NCBI GenBank assembly: GCA_022843385.1 | Contig: JALHNT010000047.1 | Coordinates: 1 to 55,865, forward strand | Direction of reading: 5' to 3' | From: Anaerolineae bacterium | GTDB taxonomy: Bacteria > Chloroflexota > Anaerolineae > Aggregatilineales > Phototrophicaceae | Length of the DNA stretch: 55,865 bases | In this document: piece by piece, positions 1 to 8,418 of the stretch | How the letters are laid out: each line of letters opens with the position of its first letter | Position numbering within the stretch: position 1 is the stretch's first letter | Notes under the pieces: generated by a model | Database searches by the model: none | What the model was told of the DNA's origin: nothing | What the model saw: the letters and a program-made list of their open reading frames with translations, nothing else | Made by a program: the position numbers and the translations under genes

Positions 1-511
1 CCCGGTAGAGACGGAAACCCGCCATCCCTTTTGTGCGAAACATGATTTCGATTTCGCTGAACCAGACGGTCTTGCTGCCATCATCGTGCTGCTCGATGGT
101 GTACTCGACCGGTTGAAAGGTGCTGGGCCGATGATGCTGCGGGTAATTGAACTCAATGCCGCCCGACAGCCAGGGGCCGGTCAAGCCGACCAGCGCCGGC
201 TTAATCACGCGGTTGTAGTAGATGAAATGATAACCATTGGTCTTATCCAGTGCCATCTGGACGCGACCACCCAATTCAGGCAACAGCATAATTTTCAGGT
301 AACGGTTTTCCAAAAAAATCGCTGTATATTCCCGATCGATCTTTTCATCCGATACTTTTTCAATAATCGGGTGCGGATACACCACGCCGCTGCTGCCCTG
401 ATAAACCCGCTTTTCCAGGAACATCGGATTTTTCTCCGGCTTGCCAACCGGATAGGTGGGAATGTTTATCCGCGTTTCACTGACGCTGACGACCTCTGAG
501 CTGGACATCAT
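1..511 (-). CDS. DUF5107 domain protein, N-terminal part (runs off the left edge)
   Basis: The minus strand is open from an ATG at 511 to the window edge, about 170 residues. The start has two adjacent ATG codons (511 and 508) behind an AGGAGA Shine-Dalgarno sequence. The visible protein contains the run LLPELGGRV and the stretch GPWLSGGIEFNYPQHH, which match the start of the DUF5107 domain. That domain is found in large proteins, often with TPR repeats, encoded in bacterial carbohydrate-utilisation loci; its biochemistry is not known to me. There is no signal peptide in the visible part, so it is probably cytoplasmic. It is divergent from the AraC-type regulator at 610, with a gap of about 100 bp that must hold both promoters. 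The regulator is therefore a good candidate to control it. The position beside sugar transport and isomerase genes supports a role in sugar metabolism. Family assignment rests on recall of the conserved segment. Confidence 0.75.
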   Translation of the reverse strand, partial: MMSSSEVVSVSETRINIPTYPVGKPEKNPMFLEKRVYQGSSGVVYPHPIIEKVSDEKIDREYTAIFLENRYLKIMLLPELGGRVQMALDKTNGYHFIYYNRVIKPALVGLTGPWLSGGIEFNYPQHHRPSTFQPVEYTIEQHDDGSKTVWFSEIEIMFRTKGMAGFRLYR

Positions 512-609
512 GATCTCTCCTAAGCTGCAATATAGCACGATGTCAGATGGGGTTACAATGACATAAGTTCCGTTAGAATAGATTATCTTACGATCTATTG
601 AGGTGAATA

Positions 610-1536
610 ATGAACACTATTCGGATTCGCGAAGGCTTCAAAAATGAAATTCTCTATGTCCTGCCTCAATCGATCATCGGCCCGGCAGTGAAACATCCGT
701 TGCTTCATTCATTGATGCCAACGGACATTGGTTGGTTTCCCCAGGCGCGTTATCACTACTGCGAGCGCGAGCAAGGCGCGAAGGAACACATTCTGATCCT
801 GTGCGTCGGTGGACAGGGTTGGTGCCGGATGGACAATTCCTTTCTGGAGATCAACGCTGGTGAGGCGCTGCTGGTACCGCGCCGATTGCCGCATGTCTAT
901 GGTGCCCATAATGATGATCCCTGGTCGATCTACTTTGTTCATCTGATGGGGAGTGATGCAGACTACTTGCTGGAGCAGCTCTTTCGCAACATGCACACCC
1001 TGAAGGTGGCACCGGATACTATCAATCTGCTGGAGGATGATTTCCGCCGCTGCTTTGATTTGTTTCCTGGTGGTTTTGTCCTGCAACGGCTGGTGTACGT
1101 GTCGCAGATACTGCATCACCTGATGGGCTGCCTGTTTTTCAACAATCGTGCCTTTTCGCCGGCGCTTGGCAGCAGTAACTTCTATGATTTGCAACTGACC
1201 ATCGATTTCTTGCAGCAGAATATTCATGTGCCTTTGACGTTGAAAGAGATGGCGCGTTATGTCAATCTCGGCGTTTCCCACTTTTCTTATCTGTTCAAGC
1301 AGCAAACCGGTTATTCACCGATGGACTATTTCATCCACTTGAAGATGCAGCACGCCTGTACCCTACTGGCGCTGACCAACCAGGCGGTGCGTGATGTGGG
1401 GGCTGCTGTCGGTTATGCGGATCCGTATTATTTCTCGCGTATCTTTCGCAAGATCATCGGTGTTTCCCCCTCGCACTATCGGCAGCACAGCTTTGACAAT
1501 GGCAGCCCGTATCTGCGTGGAGATCGCGACGCGTGA
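610..1536 (+). CDS. AraC-family transcriptional regulator
   Basis: 308 residues, the usual size for a sugar-responsive AraC protein. The N-terminal half (about residues 30-130) is a cupin-type ligand-binding domain with the segment EINAGEALLVPRRLPHVY. The C-terminal 100 residues form two helix-turn-helix units, with typical AraC features in VSHFSYLFKQQTGYSP and GYADPYYFSRIFRK. The ATG at 610 has a good ribosome binding site, GAGGTGA at 600-606. The gene is divergent from the DUF5107 gene and lies upstream of the sugar ABC transport cluster, so it probably senses a carbohydrate and activates one or both units; the ligand cannot be read from sequence. Its stop (1534-1536) lies within 60 bases of the kinase start, so the two may be cotranscribed. 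Confidence 0.9.
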   Translation: MNTIRIREGFKNEILYVLPQSIIGPAVKHPLLHSLMPTDIGWFPQARYHYCEREQGAKEHILILCVGGQGWCRMDNSFLEINAGEALLVPRRLPHVYGAHNDDPWSIYFVHLMGSDADYLLEQLFRNMHTLKVAPDTINLLEDDFRRCFDLFPGGFVLQRLVYVSQILHHLMGCLFFNNRAFSPALGSSNFYDLQLTIDFLQQNIHVPLTLKEMARYVNLGVSHFSYLFKQQTGYSPMDYFIHLKMQHACTLLALTNQAVRDVGAAVGYADPYYFSRIFRKIIGVSPSHYRQHSFDNGSPYLRGDRDA

Positions 1537-1589
1537 GCCGTTGCTTATTCCGATCACGAGTCGTGTTACTATCGCTCCAGGTTAGTACA

Positions 1590-3788
1590 ATGGATGAACG
1601 GGCGAATGCGATGCACCGATTATTGACTTCCAACCAAAGCGATACCCTGCGGATTTCCCTGATCTGGGGCGTCGGCTGGGTATTGGGGATCAGCGTGCTG
1701 TTCATATCCCTCAGCAACCCGGATGTCATTCTAGGGGAACGGATGCGGTCTCTGTATCTGGCCGTGGCCTTTTATGCCTGTGCCTTTGTCCCCTGGTTGG
1801 TAGATGAACAGCAGCCAATCCTGAGTCGCTGGCTCCTGCCCCTGATTCTGATTGTCCTAGTGGTAGTGGGCATCACCTGGGTCAACGAGCCGGGTTTCTT
1901 CGCCTTGCTGAGTGTGCCGGTCATGCTGGCTCAGGCATTCGCCGGGATGCCGACCGCCGTCGCTACAGCTGGGATGGGGACGCTGGCGCTGCTGGTGCTG
2001 CCCCCTGCTCTCGCCGTTCATCTGCCAGAACGGACGCTGCTGCTGGGGATCGCTGTTCAGTGGACGACAGTGGGGCTGATGATGGCCGTCTATCGCCCCA
2101 TGGTTGAAATCACCACCTGGGCGCTGGAACACTTCGAGCAAGCCCAGGCGCTCCTGGAAGAATCGCGCGACCGCAAGGCCGAATTGCAGGAAGCGCGTGA
2201 CAATCTGATCCATGCCAACCGGGAACTGCTCCTACTGAATGAACGCTTACATATTTTGCGCCAGGAAGCCGATGCTGCCCGCAACGCCAAAGCGCTGTTC
2301 GTCTCCAAAGTCAGCCACGAATTCCGCACCCCACTCAACATGATTATCGGACTGGCCGATCTGCTGATCGAAACACCGGAGGTTTATGGCGAGAAGCTGC
2401 CGGAGAGCCTGCTCGATGATCTCAAGATCGTCCAGCGCAACTGCCAGCATCTGGCGAATCTGGTGGATGATGTGCTGAACCTGGGGCAGATCGAAGCCGG
2501 GCAACTGGCGCTCAATCGCGAGTGGGTTGACCTGAATGAAGACCTGGACACGACGGTGATGGTGGTGCAGCCGTTGATCGAAAAGAAGAAACTGAGCATC
2601 CATATCAACCGCGATCTGGCGCTGCCATTGGTCAATTGTGATCGGATGCGCCTTCGGCAGGTGCTGCTGAATCTGGTGAGTAACGCGGCGCGGTTCACCG
2701 AGACGGGCGGCATCACCCTGAGCGTTGGATGCGACCACGATGATGTGGTGTTGAGCGTGGCCGACACCGGGCCAGGGATCGCACCCGAGGACTCGGAACG
2801 CATCTTTGAGCCATTCTTTCAGGGAAACGTCACCGGGCCATTGCAGCGCGGCGGTTCCGGGTTGGGGTTGAGCATCAGCCGTCAGTTCGTTGAATTACAT
2901 AAAGGACGCATCTGGCTGGAAAGCCAGCCGGGAACAGGCACGACCTTCTTCATCCGCCTGCCCATCGCCCCGCCAGATGCCGGGGGATTTGTGCCACAGC
3001 GCTGGCTGAATGAGGACTGGGTGTGGCAGCAGCACACGTCAGCCGCACCATTGCCCCGTTCACCTTACAAAGAGCGCGTCATGCTGGTGGATGCGACAGG
3101 GACGCTGACCGGGATGATGATGCCGCTGCGCGACGATGTGGAGTTTGTCGCGGTTCAGCACCTCGAAGCGGCACGACAAGCATTGGAACAGGTGCCGGCG
3201 CATGTGCTGCTGGCGAATGCCCAGAACCCGGAGCAAATGCTGACCCTGGCCCGAATCGCTCAGACTAGCATCTCCGATACACCGGTCATCATTTGTTCGT
3301 ATCAGGCACCGATCAAACGCGCTCAGGAAGCCGGGGCGCTGGATTACCTGACCAAGCCGGTCAAGGCCGAACGTCTGCTTCAGTCCTTGCGCGGGCTGCC
3401 GGAACCGATGCGGCGGGTGATGATTGTGGATGACAATCATGATCTGCAACAACTGCTGACGCGCATCCTGACTGGTTATGATCCTGATTTGTCGATTATT
3501 TCAGTGACCGATGGACGCGAGGCGCTGCCGGAAATGCGCCGCGTCCAGCCTGATGTCGTCCTGCTCGACTTAGCCCTGCCACATCTCGATGGCTGGCAAA
3601 TTCTGGCGCTGAAGGCCGATGACCCGCTGGTGCGCGACATTCCGACTCTGATTGTTTCCGCCCAGGATGTATCTGACCAGCCGACGCGCACCGCCCAGTT
3701 CACCGTGATGATGCAGCCGGGAGTTTCGCCCAGCAAGCTGCTGGATTGTGCGCTGGAGTTATCACGCCGTTTGTTAAGCCCCAGCTAA
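1590..3788 (+). CDS. Membrane hybrid histidine kinase with two C-terminal receiver domains
   Basis: About 732 residues from the ATG at 1590; a GTG at 1533 gives 19 more residues but overlaps the previous stop, and neither has a strong ribosome site. Order: five or six membrane segments (about 15-170), a coiled coil (about 185-235), a HisKA domain with the phospho-accepting histidine at about 243 (VSHEFRTPLN), and a HATPase domain with N box (LVSNAARF), DTGPGI and GGSGLGLSI. Two receiver-like domains follow. The first lacks the acidic pocket and the phospho-acceptor Asp but keeps the conserved Lys at about 589 (LTKPV). The second keeps the acidic pair (about 614-615) and the acceptor Asp at about 660 (LLDLALP), but QPG replaces the Lys-Pro. 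The gene converges on and overlaps the response regulator at 3774 by 15 bp, so the two probably act in one pathway. The ligand is unknown. Confidence 0.88.
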   Translation: MDERANAMHRLLTSNQSDTLRISLIWGVGWVLGISVLFISLSNPDVILGERMRSLYLAVAFYACAFVPWLVDEQQPILSRWLLPLILIVLVVVGITWVNEPGFFALLSVPVMLAQAFAGMPTAVATAGMGTLALLVLPPALAVHLPERTLLLGIAVQWTTVGLMMAVYRPMVEITTWALEHFEQAQALLEESRDRKAELQEARDNLIHANRELLLLNERLHILRQEADAARNAKALFVSKVSHEFRTPLNMIIGLADLLIETPEVYGEKLPESLLDDLKIVQRNCQHLANLVDDVLNLGQIEAGQLALNREWVDLNEDLDTTVMVVQPLIEKKKLSIHINRDLALPLVNCDRMRLRQVLLNLVSNAARFTETGGITLSVGCDHDDVVLSVADTGPGIAPEDSERIFEPFFQGNVTGPLQRGGSGLGLSISRQFVELHKGRIWLESQPGTGTTFFIRLPIAPPDAGGFVPQRWLNEDWVWQQHTSAAPLPRSPYKERVMLVDATGTLTGMMMPLRDDVEFVAVQHLEAARQALEQVPAHVLLANAQNPEQMLTLARIAQTSISDTPVIICSYQAPIKRAQEAGALDYLTKPVKAERLLQSLRGLPEPMRRVMIVDDNHDLQQLLTRILTGYDPDLSIISVTDGREALPEMRRVQPDVVLLDLALPHLDGWQILALKADDPLVRDIPTLIVSAQDVSDQPTRTAQFTVMMQPGVSPSKLLDCALELSRRLLSPS

Positions 3789-4985
3789 TGCCTGATCGAG
3801 CGCGGCCAGGAAGTCACGTCGTCCCACCGGCTTCTGCACATACAATGCCGCGCCCAGCGAGCGCGCCAACTCCTGCCCCTGAGTGACCGAGCAGATGACA
3901 ATCGGGATCGGGCGGGTGGTTGTGTTTTGCTGCAAGCGGCTGAGGAGTTCCCAGCCATCGACATCTGGCAACATGACATCCAGCACAATCACATCCGGGT
4001 CGATTTCCGCGATGCGTTGAAAGATGTCCTGGTCATCTTCGAGATGCACAATGGTATAACGCGTGTTGGTGACATAACGTCGGTAGAAATGCACCAGATC
4101 GAGGTTGTCATCAACCACCAGCACCATGCGCTCGTGCGCTGTGGGCAGGTCGAGTTCGATGGCTGCCCCGATGTCCGTGACTACCGATTGGATGGGAAGT
4201 CCGCCTAAGCGTGCCAGTTCGCGCACCAGCTCGGGGAGATGAACCACAACCGGTCGTCCGGCCTCCAGCCGCAGCAGGATGTGCGAGTCAAGCGGCTGGC
4301 TCGCCGCTGTCAGAGTCGCCCCAGGGGCGGCCGATGCCAGTGCTGCCAGGCTACCGAGCAGGATTTGGTTGAGCAATGAGGGATGGACTTCGACCAGCGT
4401 CACGGGCAGTTCAGGCGGCTGTATCAGGCTGATGTGGTGATGTTTGAGTATATTCTGGCTCAATTCGATGGCACGAGTCAACCGTTCGGCTAGATTGCTG
4501 ACTGCCCCCGGCATATTGTGCTGGAGCGAGTCTATCTCCTGCCGCACCTGCGAACGCCAGGCTTCGTCGCTGCTGGTCGCCGGTTCTCTTTCCGTGTGGG
4601 TCTTGACCGAAATCCGTTGATCCCATAAACGCCGTGCCAGCAAATGGATGGCGTGCTGCTGTTCGCGCCGCAGGTGCCGCGCGGTGATGCCCATTTGCTC
4701 GGCAGTCTTTTCCTGGGTCAATTGCCTAGCATAGCGCAGCGAGAGCAGTTGATACAGCCGCCAGCCGCGCGCTTCGGTGGGGGTTTCCAGCGCCGGCTTC
4801 AACTCTTCAATCCCGCGCAGGATGGCCTTCCAAACCGGTTCGATGCCCTGGCCTGGATCGCAGCCTAACACCTGCCACAGCGGTTCGGCAGGTGAAACCA
4901 TTGGATTGTAGAAGTTCGCCAGAATATCTTTCAGTTGCGTCTCAAAATCGGCAAAGGCGCGGCTGATGTCCTCATCATGTCCCAT
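3774..4985 (-). CDS. Response regulator with N-terminal HTH, degenerate kinase-like core and C-terminal receiver
   Basis: 403 residues from the ATG at 4985, preceded by GAGGGG six bases upstream; longer in-frame starts up to 5096 lack this site. Residues about 60-130 contain a sigma-70-region-4-like helix-turn-helix (ARQLTQEKTAEQMGITARHL). The middle (about 165-275) resembles a histidine kinase dimerisation/ATPase core: VHPSLLNQILLGSLAAL aligns with the N-box region, but the glycine boxes are absent, so ATP binding is unlikely. The C-terminal 120 residues are a complete receiver: VVDDN, acceptor Asp at about 336 (VIVLDVMLPDVDGW) and QKPV. Receiver domains usually sit at the N terminus of DNA-binding regulators, so this order is unusual. 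It is convergent with, and overlaps, the kinase gene, the natural phosphodonor. Its targets are unknown. Confidence 0.78.
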   Translation of the reverse strand: MGHDEDISRAFADFETQLKDILANFYNPMVSPAEPLWQVLGCDPGQGIEPVWKAILRGIEELKPALETPTEARGWRLYQLLSLRYARQLTQEKTAEQMGITARHLRREQQHAIHLLARRLWDQRISVKTHTEREPATSSDEAWRSQVRQEIDSLQHNMPGAVSNLAERLTRAIELSQNILKHHHISLIQPPELPVTLVEVHPSLLNQILLGSLAALASAAPGATLTAASQPLDSHILLRLEAGRPVVVHLPELVRELARLGGLPIQSVVTDIGAAIELDLPTAHERMVLVVDDNLDLVHFYRRYVTNTRYTIVHLEDDQDIFQRIAEIDPDVIVLDVMLPDVDGWELLSRLQQNTTTRPIPIVICSVTQGQELARSLGAALYVQKPVGRRDFLAALDQALAGA

Positions 4986-5159
4986 ACATGTCCCCTCAAT
5001 GCCCTTGTCTCTGTTTCTGACACGTTCTATGCTCACCTTACAGATCAAGATCATCCGTGTTCGCCGCCGCAGGCGAACCTGGAAGAAAGGGGTCAATACG
5101 CGCGAGAATGTTCAACCTCAACCTGAAGGCTATTTTAATCGTTATTTGGAGAATGGACT

Positions 5160-6473
5160 ATGCTTAAGAAACTGATACCCCTCCTCGTCGTCCTCACCAC
5201 TTTTGTTTTTGCCACCTCGGTCATGGCCCAGGATGTGGTCGAAATCACGTTCTGGACGGAATGGTCAGCGGAACCCTGGAAGTCGCTTGGCGATGATCTG
5301 GTGGCGCAGTTCAACGCTGCCAATCCGGGCATCCGCGTCACCCACCGGACGATTGAAAATGAACAATTCTTCACCGTGCTGCGGACGGCCTTCGCCAGCG
5401 GCGACCCGCCCGATGTCTTCCAGCATGAAGCTAACAACAACCTGTTCCAGTTCGTCATCCCCGGCGAAGTTGAGGACATCACCGACTGGTATGAGGCCAA
5501 TGGCAGCCGCTTTGTGCCGGGTTCTGAAACCGCTGTCACCTACGATGGGCGCGTTTATGGCGTTCCGGGTGGTGTGGCAACCGGGACACAGATTTATTAC
5601 AACGCGGCTCTGCTGCGCGATAATGGCATTGATCCGGCAGCGCTCGTCACCTGGGCTGATTATCTGGCGGCTTTCGACACGCTGAAGCAGCGCGGCATCA
5701 CCCCGATTGCGTATGCCAACAAGTTCGGCTGGCCGGGGTCGCAGTGGTTCTATGCCCTGCTAGTACGCTGGGTCGGTGCGGAGAAGGTCAACCAACTGGT
5801 CGCCCGCAACTGCGAGTACAAGTGGACTGACCCCGATATCGTTCAGGCGGCGCAATATTATGTTGATCTCGCCAATGCCGGCTACTTCTCATCTGGTATG
5901 GCGAGCGATGATTATCCGGCAGCAACAGCCTTGTTCTTCGCCGGACGAGCGGCTTTCTTCCACACTGGCTCGTGGTTCATTGCCGATGCCAGCGCTGAGA
6001 TGCCGCCGGGCTTCGAGTTAGCCATGAACGAGTTCCCGGTCTTCCCGGATGGCGCTGACCCCGAAGGCACTCAGGCCTTCGCTTCTGTGCTGGGTGGCTA
6101 CTCGATATCGAAGCGCGGCGCGGAACTGCACCGTGAAGAGGCATTGATGTTCATTGACTTCATAACACAACTGCCCCAGGCACAGGAAGGCGTTCGCCGC
6201 ACCGGCAGCATCAGCTCCGTTGTCGGCGCGGTGACTGAAGAAACCGCCACCCCGCTGGTGCTTCAAATCATCAGCCAGCAGTTGGATGGCAACACCGGTA
6301 CGATTGGCTTCCTGGAGCATATCACTCCCAAAGAAGTGGGCGAAGATGCCATCTGGATGGGCAGCGTTGGCGTCCTGACCGGCCAGTTGACGGCGGAGCA
6401 GTGGATGCAGAACGTCGAAGATGCTGCGGCGGCCACTGAGCCGACCCTGATTCTGCCAGAACAATGTGAATAA
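5160..6473 (+). CDS. Sugar ABC transporter substrate-binding protein (family 1)
   Basis: 437 residues. It begins with a typical signal peptide (two Lys, hydrophobic core, likely cleavage after VMA at about residue 23) and has no lipobox cysteine, so it may be a soluble or N-terminally tethered exported protein. The mature start ITFWTEWSAEPW and the segment RTAFASGDPPDVF are typical of MalE/UgpB-like family 1 binding proteins for oligosaccharides or polyols. GGAG lies about ten bases before the ATG. It is the first gene of a cluster that continues with two permeases and sugar-metabolism enzymes, so the ligand is probably a glycoside or the sugar released from it. A perfect hairpin follows the gene (6498-6522) and probably raises its expression relative to the permeases. 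Confidence 0.92.
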   Translation: MLKKLIPLLVVLTTFVFATSVMAQDVVEITFWTEWSAEPWKSLGDDLVAQFNAANPGIRVTHRTIENEQFFTVLRTAFASGDPPDVFQHEANNNLFQFVIPGEVEDITDWYEANGSRFVPGSETAVTYDGRVYGVPGGVATGTQIYYNAALLRDNGIDPAALVTWADYLAAFDTLKQRGITPIAYANKFGWPGSQWFYALLVRWVGAEKVNQLVARNCEYKWTDPDIVQAAQYYVDLANAGYFSSGMASDDYPAATALFFAGRAAFFHTGSWFIADASAEMPPGFELAMNEFPVFPDGADPEGTQAFASVLGGYSISKRGAELHREEALMFIDFITQLPQAQEGVRRTGSISSVVGAVTEETATPLVLQIISQQLDGNTGTIGFLEHITPKEVGEDAIWMGSVGVLTGQLTAEQWMQNVEDAAAATEPTLILPEQCE

Positions 6474-6497
6474 CCGCCGCTGACGGTTGTATCATGG

Positions 6498-6522
6498 GGC
6501 GTGTCCGGCTGATGGACACGCC
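6498..6522 (+). terminator. Hairpin between binding-protein and permease genes
   Basis: Perfect 9-bp inverted repeat GGCGTGTCC / GGACACGCC around a 7-base loop, 24 bases after the binding-protein stop and 36 bases before the permease start. There is no U-tract, so it is better read as a partial terminator or mRNA-stabilising hairpin, as is known for malE-malF-type operons, than as a full stop. Confidence 0.6.
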
Positions 6523-6557
6523 TTATCGCCCTGTCCAAATGAGAAAATGGTGTCTTT

Positions 6558-7520
6558 ATGGAACGCAAAAATGCCGTTAGCTATGCGCCTGCGCCACCCC
6601 AGCCGCTCACGACGGCGATCCCACGTCGCCCCGCGTCTGGCGGCTGGCTGATGAAGTTTGTCCCGTATCTGTTCATCCTGCCCGCCTTCATCCCCTACGT
6701 CATCTTCCTGGCGCTGCCCATCATCGGCTCGATAGCCCTCAGTTTCTTCAACTGGACCGGCATCAGTTTCAATAACATCGAATGGGCGGGGTTGGATAAC
6801 TACATCGCTCTGACGCAGGACGAGGTCTTCTGGAAAGCCATCACCCACAACCTATACTTCATCCTGGGGGGCGTCATCGGCACAGTAGCCGTAGCGCTGA
6901 CGCTGGCTGTCCTGCTGGAGCAACATCTGCCCTTCTCCAGCTTCTTTCGTGGCGCTTTCTTCATCCCCACCACGACGTCGCTGGTGGTGGTGGGCATCGT
7001 CTTCATGCTCATCCTCAGCCCGGAACTGGGGCTGGTCAATCCGCTGCTGCGTCAGGTCGGCTTGGGGCATCTGGCGCGCCCCTGGCTGGGTGACCCGCAA
7101 ACCGCTATGCCGACGATCATCGTGGTGGACATCTGGAAGAACTTTGGCCTGGCGATGTTCCTGTTCGTGGCCGGGCTGAAAGGCATCGATGCTGAATTGT
7201 ATGATGCGGCGCGCATCGATGGCGCAACTCCCTGGCAAACTTTCTGGCGCGTGACCATGCCGGTGCTGTGGCCGGTGACCGCGCTGGTGATTGTGCTAAC
7301 CAGCATCGGCACACTTAAGCTGTTCGATCTGGTGTACGTGATGACGGCTGGCGGGCCGAATTATGCCTCAGAAGTGCTGACCACCTGGATGTACACCCAG
7401 GGCTTCCGCTATAGCAAGATGGGGTATGGCTCGGCGATCGCGGTGGTGCTGCTGCTCATGACGCTGATCCTGTCGCTCATCCAACTGCGCGTCTTCGCTA
7501 TCAACCGCGATGAGTCCTGA
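6558..7520 (+). CDS. Sugar ABC transporter permease, MalF/UgpA type
   Basis: 320 residues with six predicted membrane helices after a proline-rich cytoplasmic lead of about 30 residues. The conserved inner-membrane coupling loop is present as ELYDAARIDGATPWQTFWRV, the EAA motif that contacts the ATPase. The N-terminal helix LFILPAFIPYVIFLALP and the segment FNWTGISF are typical of MalF-type permeases of the CUT1 family. It partners the permease at 7548 and the binding protein at 5160. No CUT1 ATPase lies in this window; such systems commonly share one MsmK/UgpC-like ATPase encoded elsewhere. The gap to the next gene is 27 bp, consistent with one transcript. Confidence 0.92.
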   Translation: MERKNAVSYAPAPPQPLTTAIPRRPASGGWLMKFVPYLFILPAFIPYVIFLALPIIGSIALSFFNWTGISFNNIEWAGLDNYIALTQDEVFWKAITHNLYFILGGVIGTVAVALTLAVLLEQHLPFSSFFRGAFFIPTTTSLVVVGIVFMLILSPELGLVNPLLRQVGLGHLARPWLGDPQTAMPTIIVVDIWKNFGLAMFLFVAGLKGIDAELYDAARIDGATPWQTFWRVTMPVLWPVTALVIVLTSIGTLKLFDLVYVMTAGGPNYASEVLTTWMYTQGFRYSKMGYGSAIAVVLLLMTLILSLIQLRVFAINRDES

Positions 7521-7547
7521 AAGCTCGTCCAACAAGGAGCCCATCTC

Positions 7548-8387
7548 ATGAGCAACCAATCGGTTCCCATGCGTATTCTGACACGCATCCTGACCTATGT
7601 CATCTTCATCGTGGTGTTCATCATCGTCATGTATCCGCTGTTCTGGATGTTTTACTCGTCCTTCAAGGATCAGTGGCAGATTTTCGCGGACCCGTTTTCG
7701 CTGCCGCAAACCCTGAAATTCGATAATTACATCAATGCCTGGAACACTGGCAACTTCAGCCTGTACTTCCTCAACAGCGTCATCGTCACCGTGCCATCGG
7801 TGCTGGGGGTGCTGGCGGTCTCCTCGCTGGCCGGTTATGCCTTCGCCCGCTTCCGCTTCGTCGGCAGTCGAGTGTTGTTCGTCTTCTTTCTGATCGGCAT
7901 CATGGTGCCGCCCCAGGCCGTCATCATCCCCGCCTTTCTGATTGTCTCTCGCCTGGGTCTGATGAACAACTTCATGGCGCTGGTGTTGACCTATCTCAGT
8001 TGGTGTCCGGTGGGCATCTTCATCCTGGCGACCTTCTTCCGTTCGCTGCCTCAGGAGATCGAGGATGCGGCTAAGGTCGATGGAGCCAATGCCTTCGATG
8101 TCTTCTGGCGGATTGCGCTGCCGCTGGCAAAACCGGCGCTGGCAACGGTGGCGATCTTCTATTTCGTCTGGGTGTGGAACGACTTCCTCTATCCGCTGCT
8201 GTATCTGCAAAGCGACACCATGAGTACCATCCCCATGGGGCTGATGCTCTTCAACGGACGCTACCGTACCGACTGGGGCATGATGACGGCGGCGCTCTCG
8301 ATTGCGGTGGCCGTACCGATGGTGTTCTATATGGTCTTCCAGGACAAATTCGTCCGGGGGCTGACGGCGGGTGCGCTGAAGGGTTAA
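7548..8387 (+). CDS. Sugar ABC transporter permease, MalG/UgpE type
   Basis: 279 residues, six predicted membrane helices. The EAA coupling loop reads EIEDAAKVDGANAFDVFWRI, and the early segment YPLFWMFYSSFKD is characteristic of the second (MalG-like) CUT1 permease. AAGGAG precedes the ATG at about nine bases. It is translated directly after the MalF-type partner and together they should form the membrane channel for the family 1 binding protein. The stop is 31 bases before the dehydrogenase start, so the catabolic genes probably share this transcript. Confidence 0.92.
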   Translation: MSNQSVPMRILTRILTYVIFIVVFIIVMYPLFWMFYSSFKDQWQIFADPFSLPQTLKFDNYINAWNTGNFSLYFLNSVIVTVPSVLGVLAVSSLAGYAFARFRFVGSRVLFVFFLIGIMVPPQAVIIPAFLIVSRLGLMNNFMALVLTYLSWCPVGIFILATFFRSLPQEIEDAAKVDGANAFDVFWRIALPLAKPALATVAIFYFVWVWNDFLYPLLYLQSDTMSTIPMGLMLFNGRYRTDWGMMTAALSIAVAVPMVFYMVFQDKFVRGLTAGALKG

Positions 8388-8418
8388 TTATTCTTATTGA
8401 ACGACTGTGGGGATACCG

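Noticed and set aside
86..499. A 137-codon plus-strand open frame at the left edge
   Set aside because: It is the antisense shadow of the DUF5107 gene, which has a good ribosome site and family-like sequence on the minus strand.
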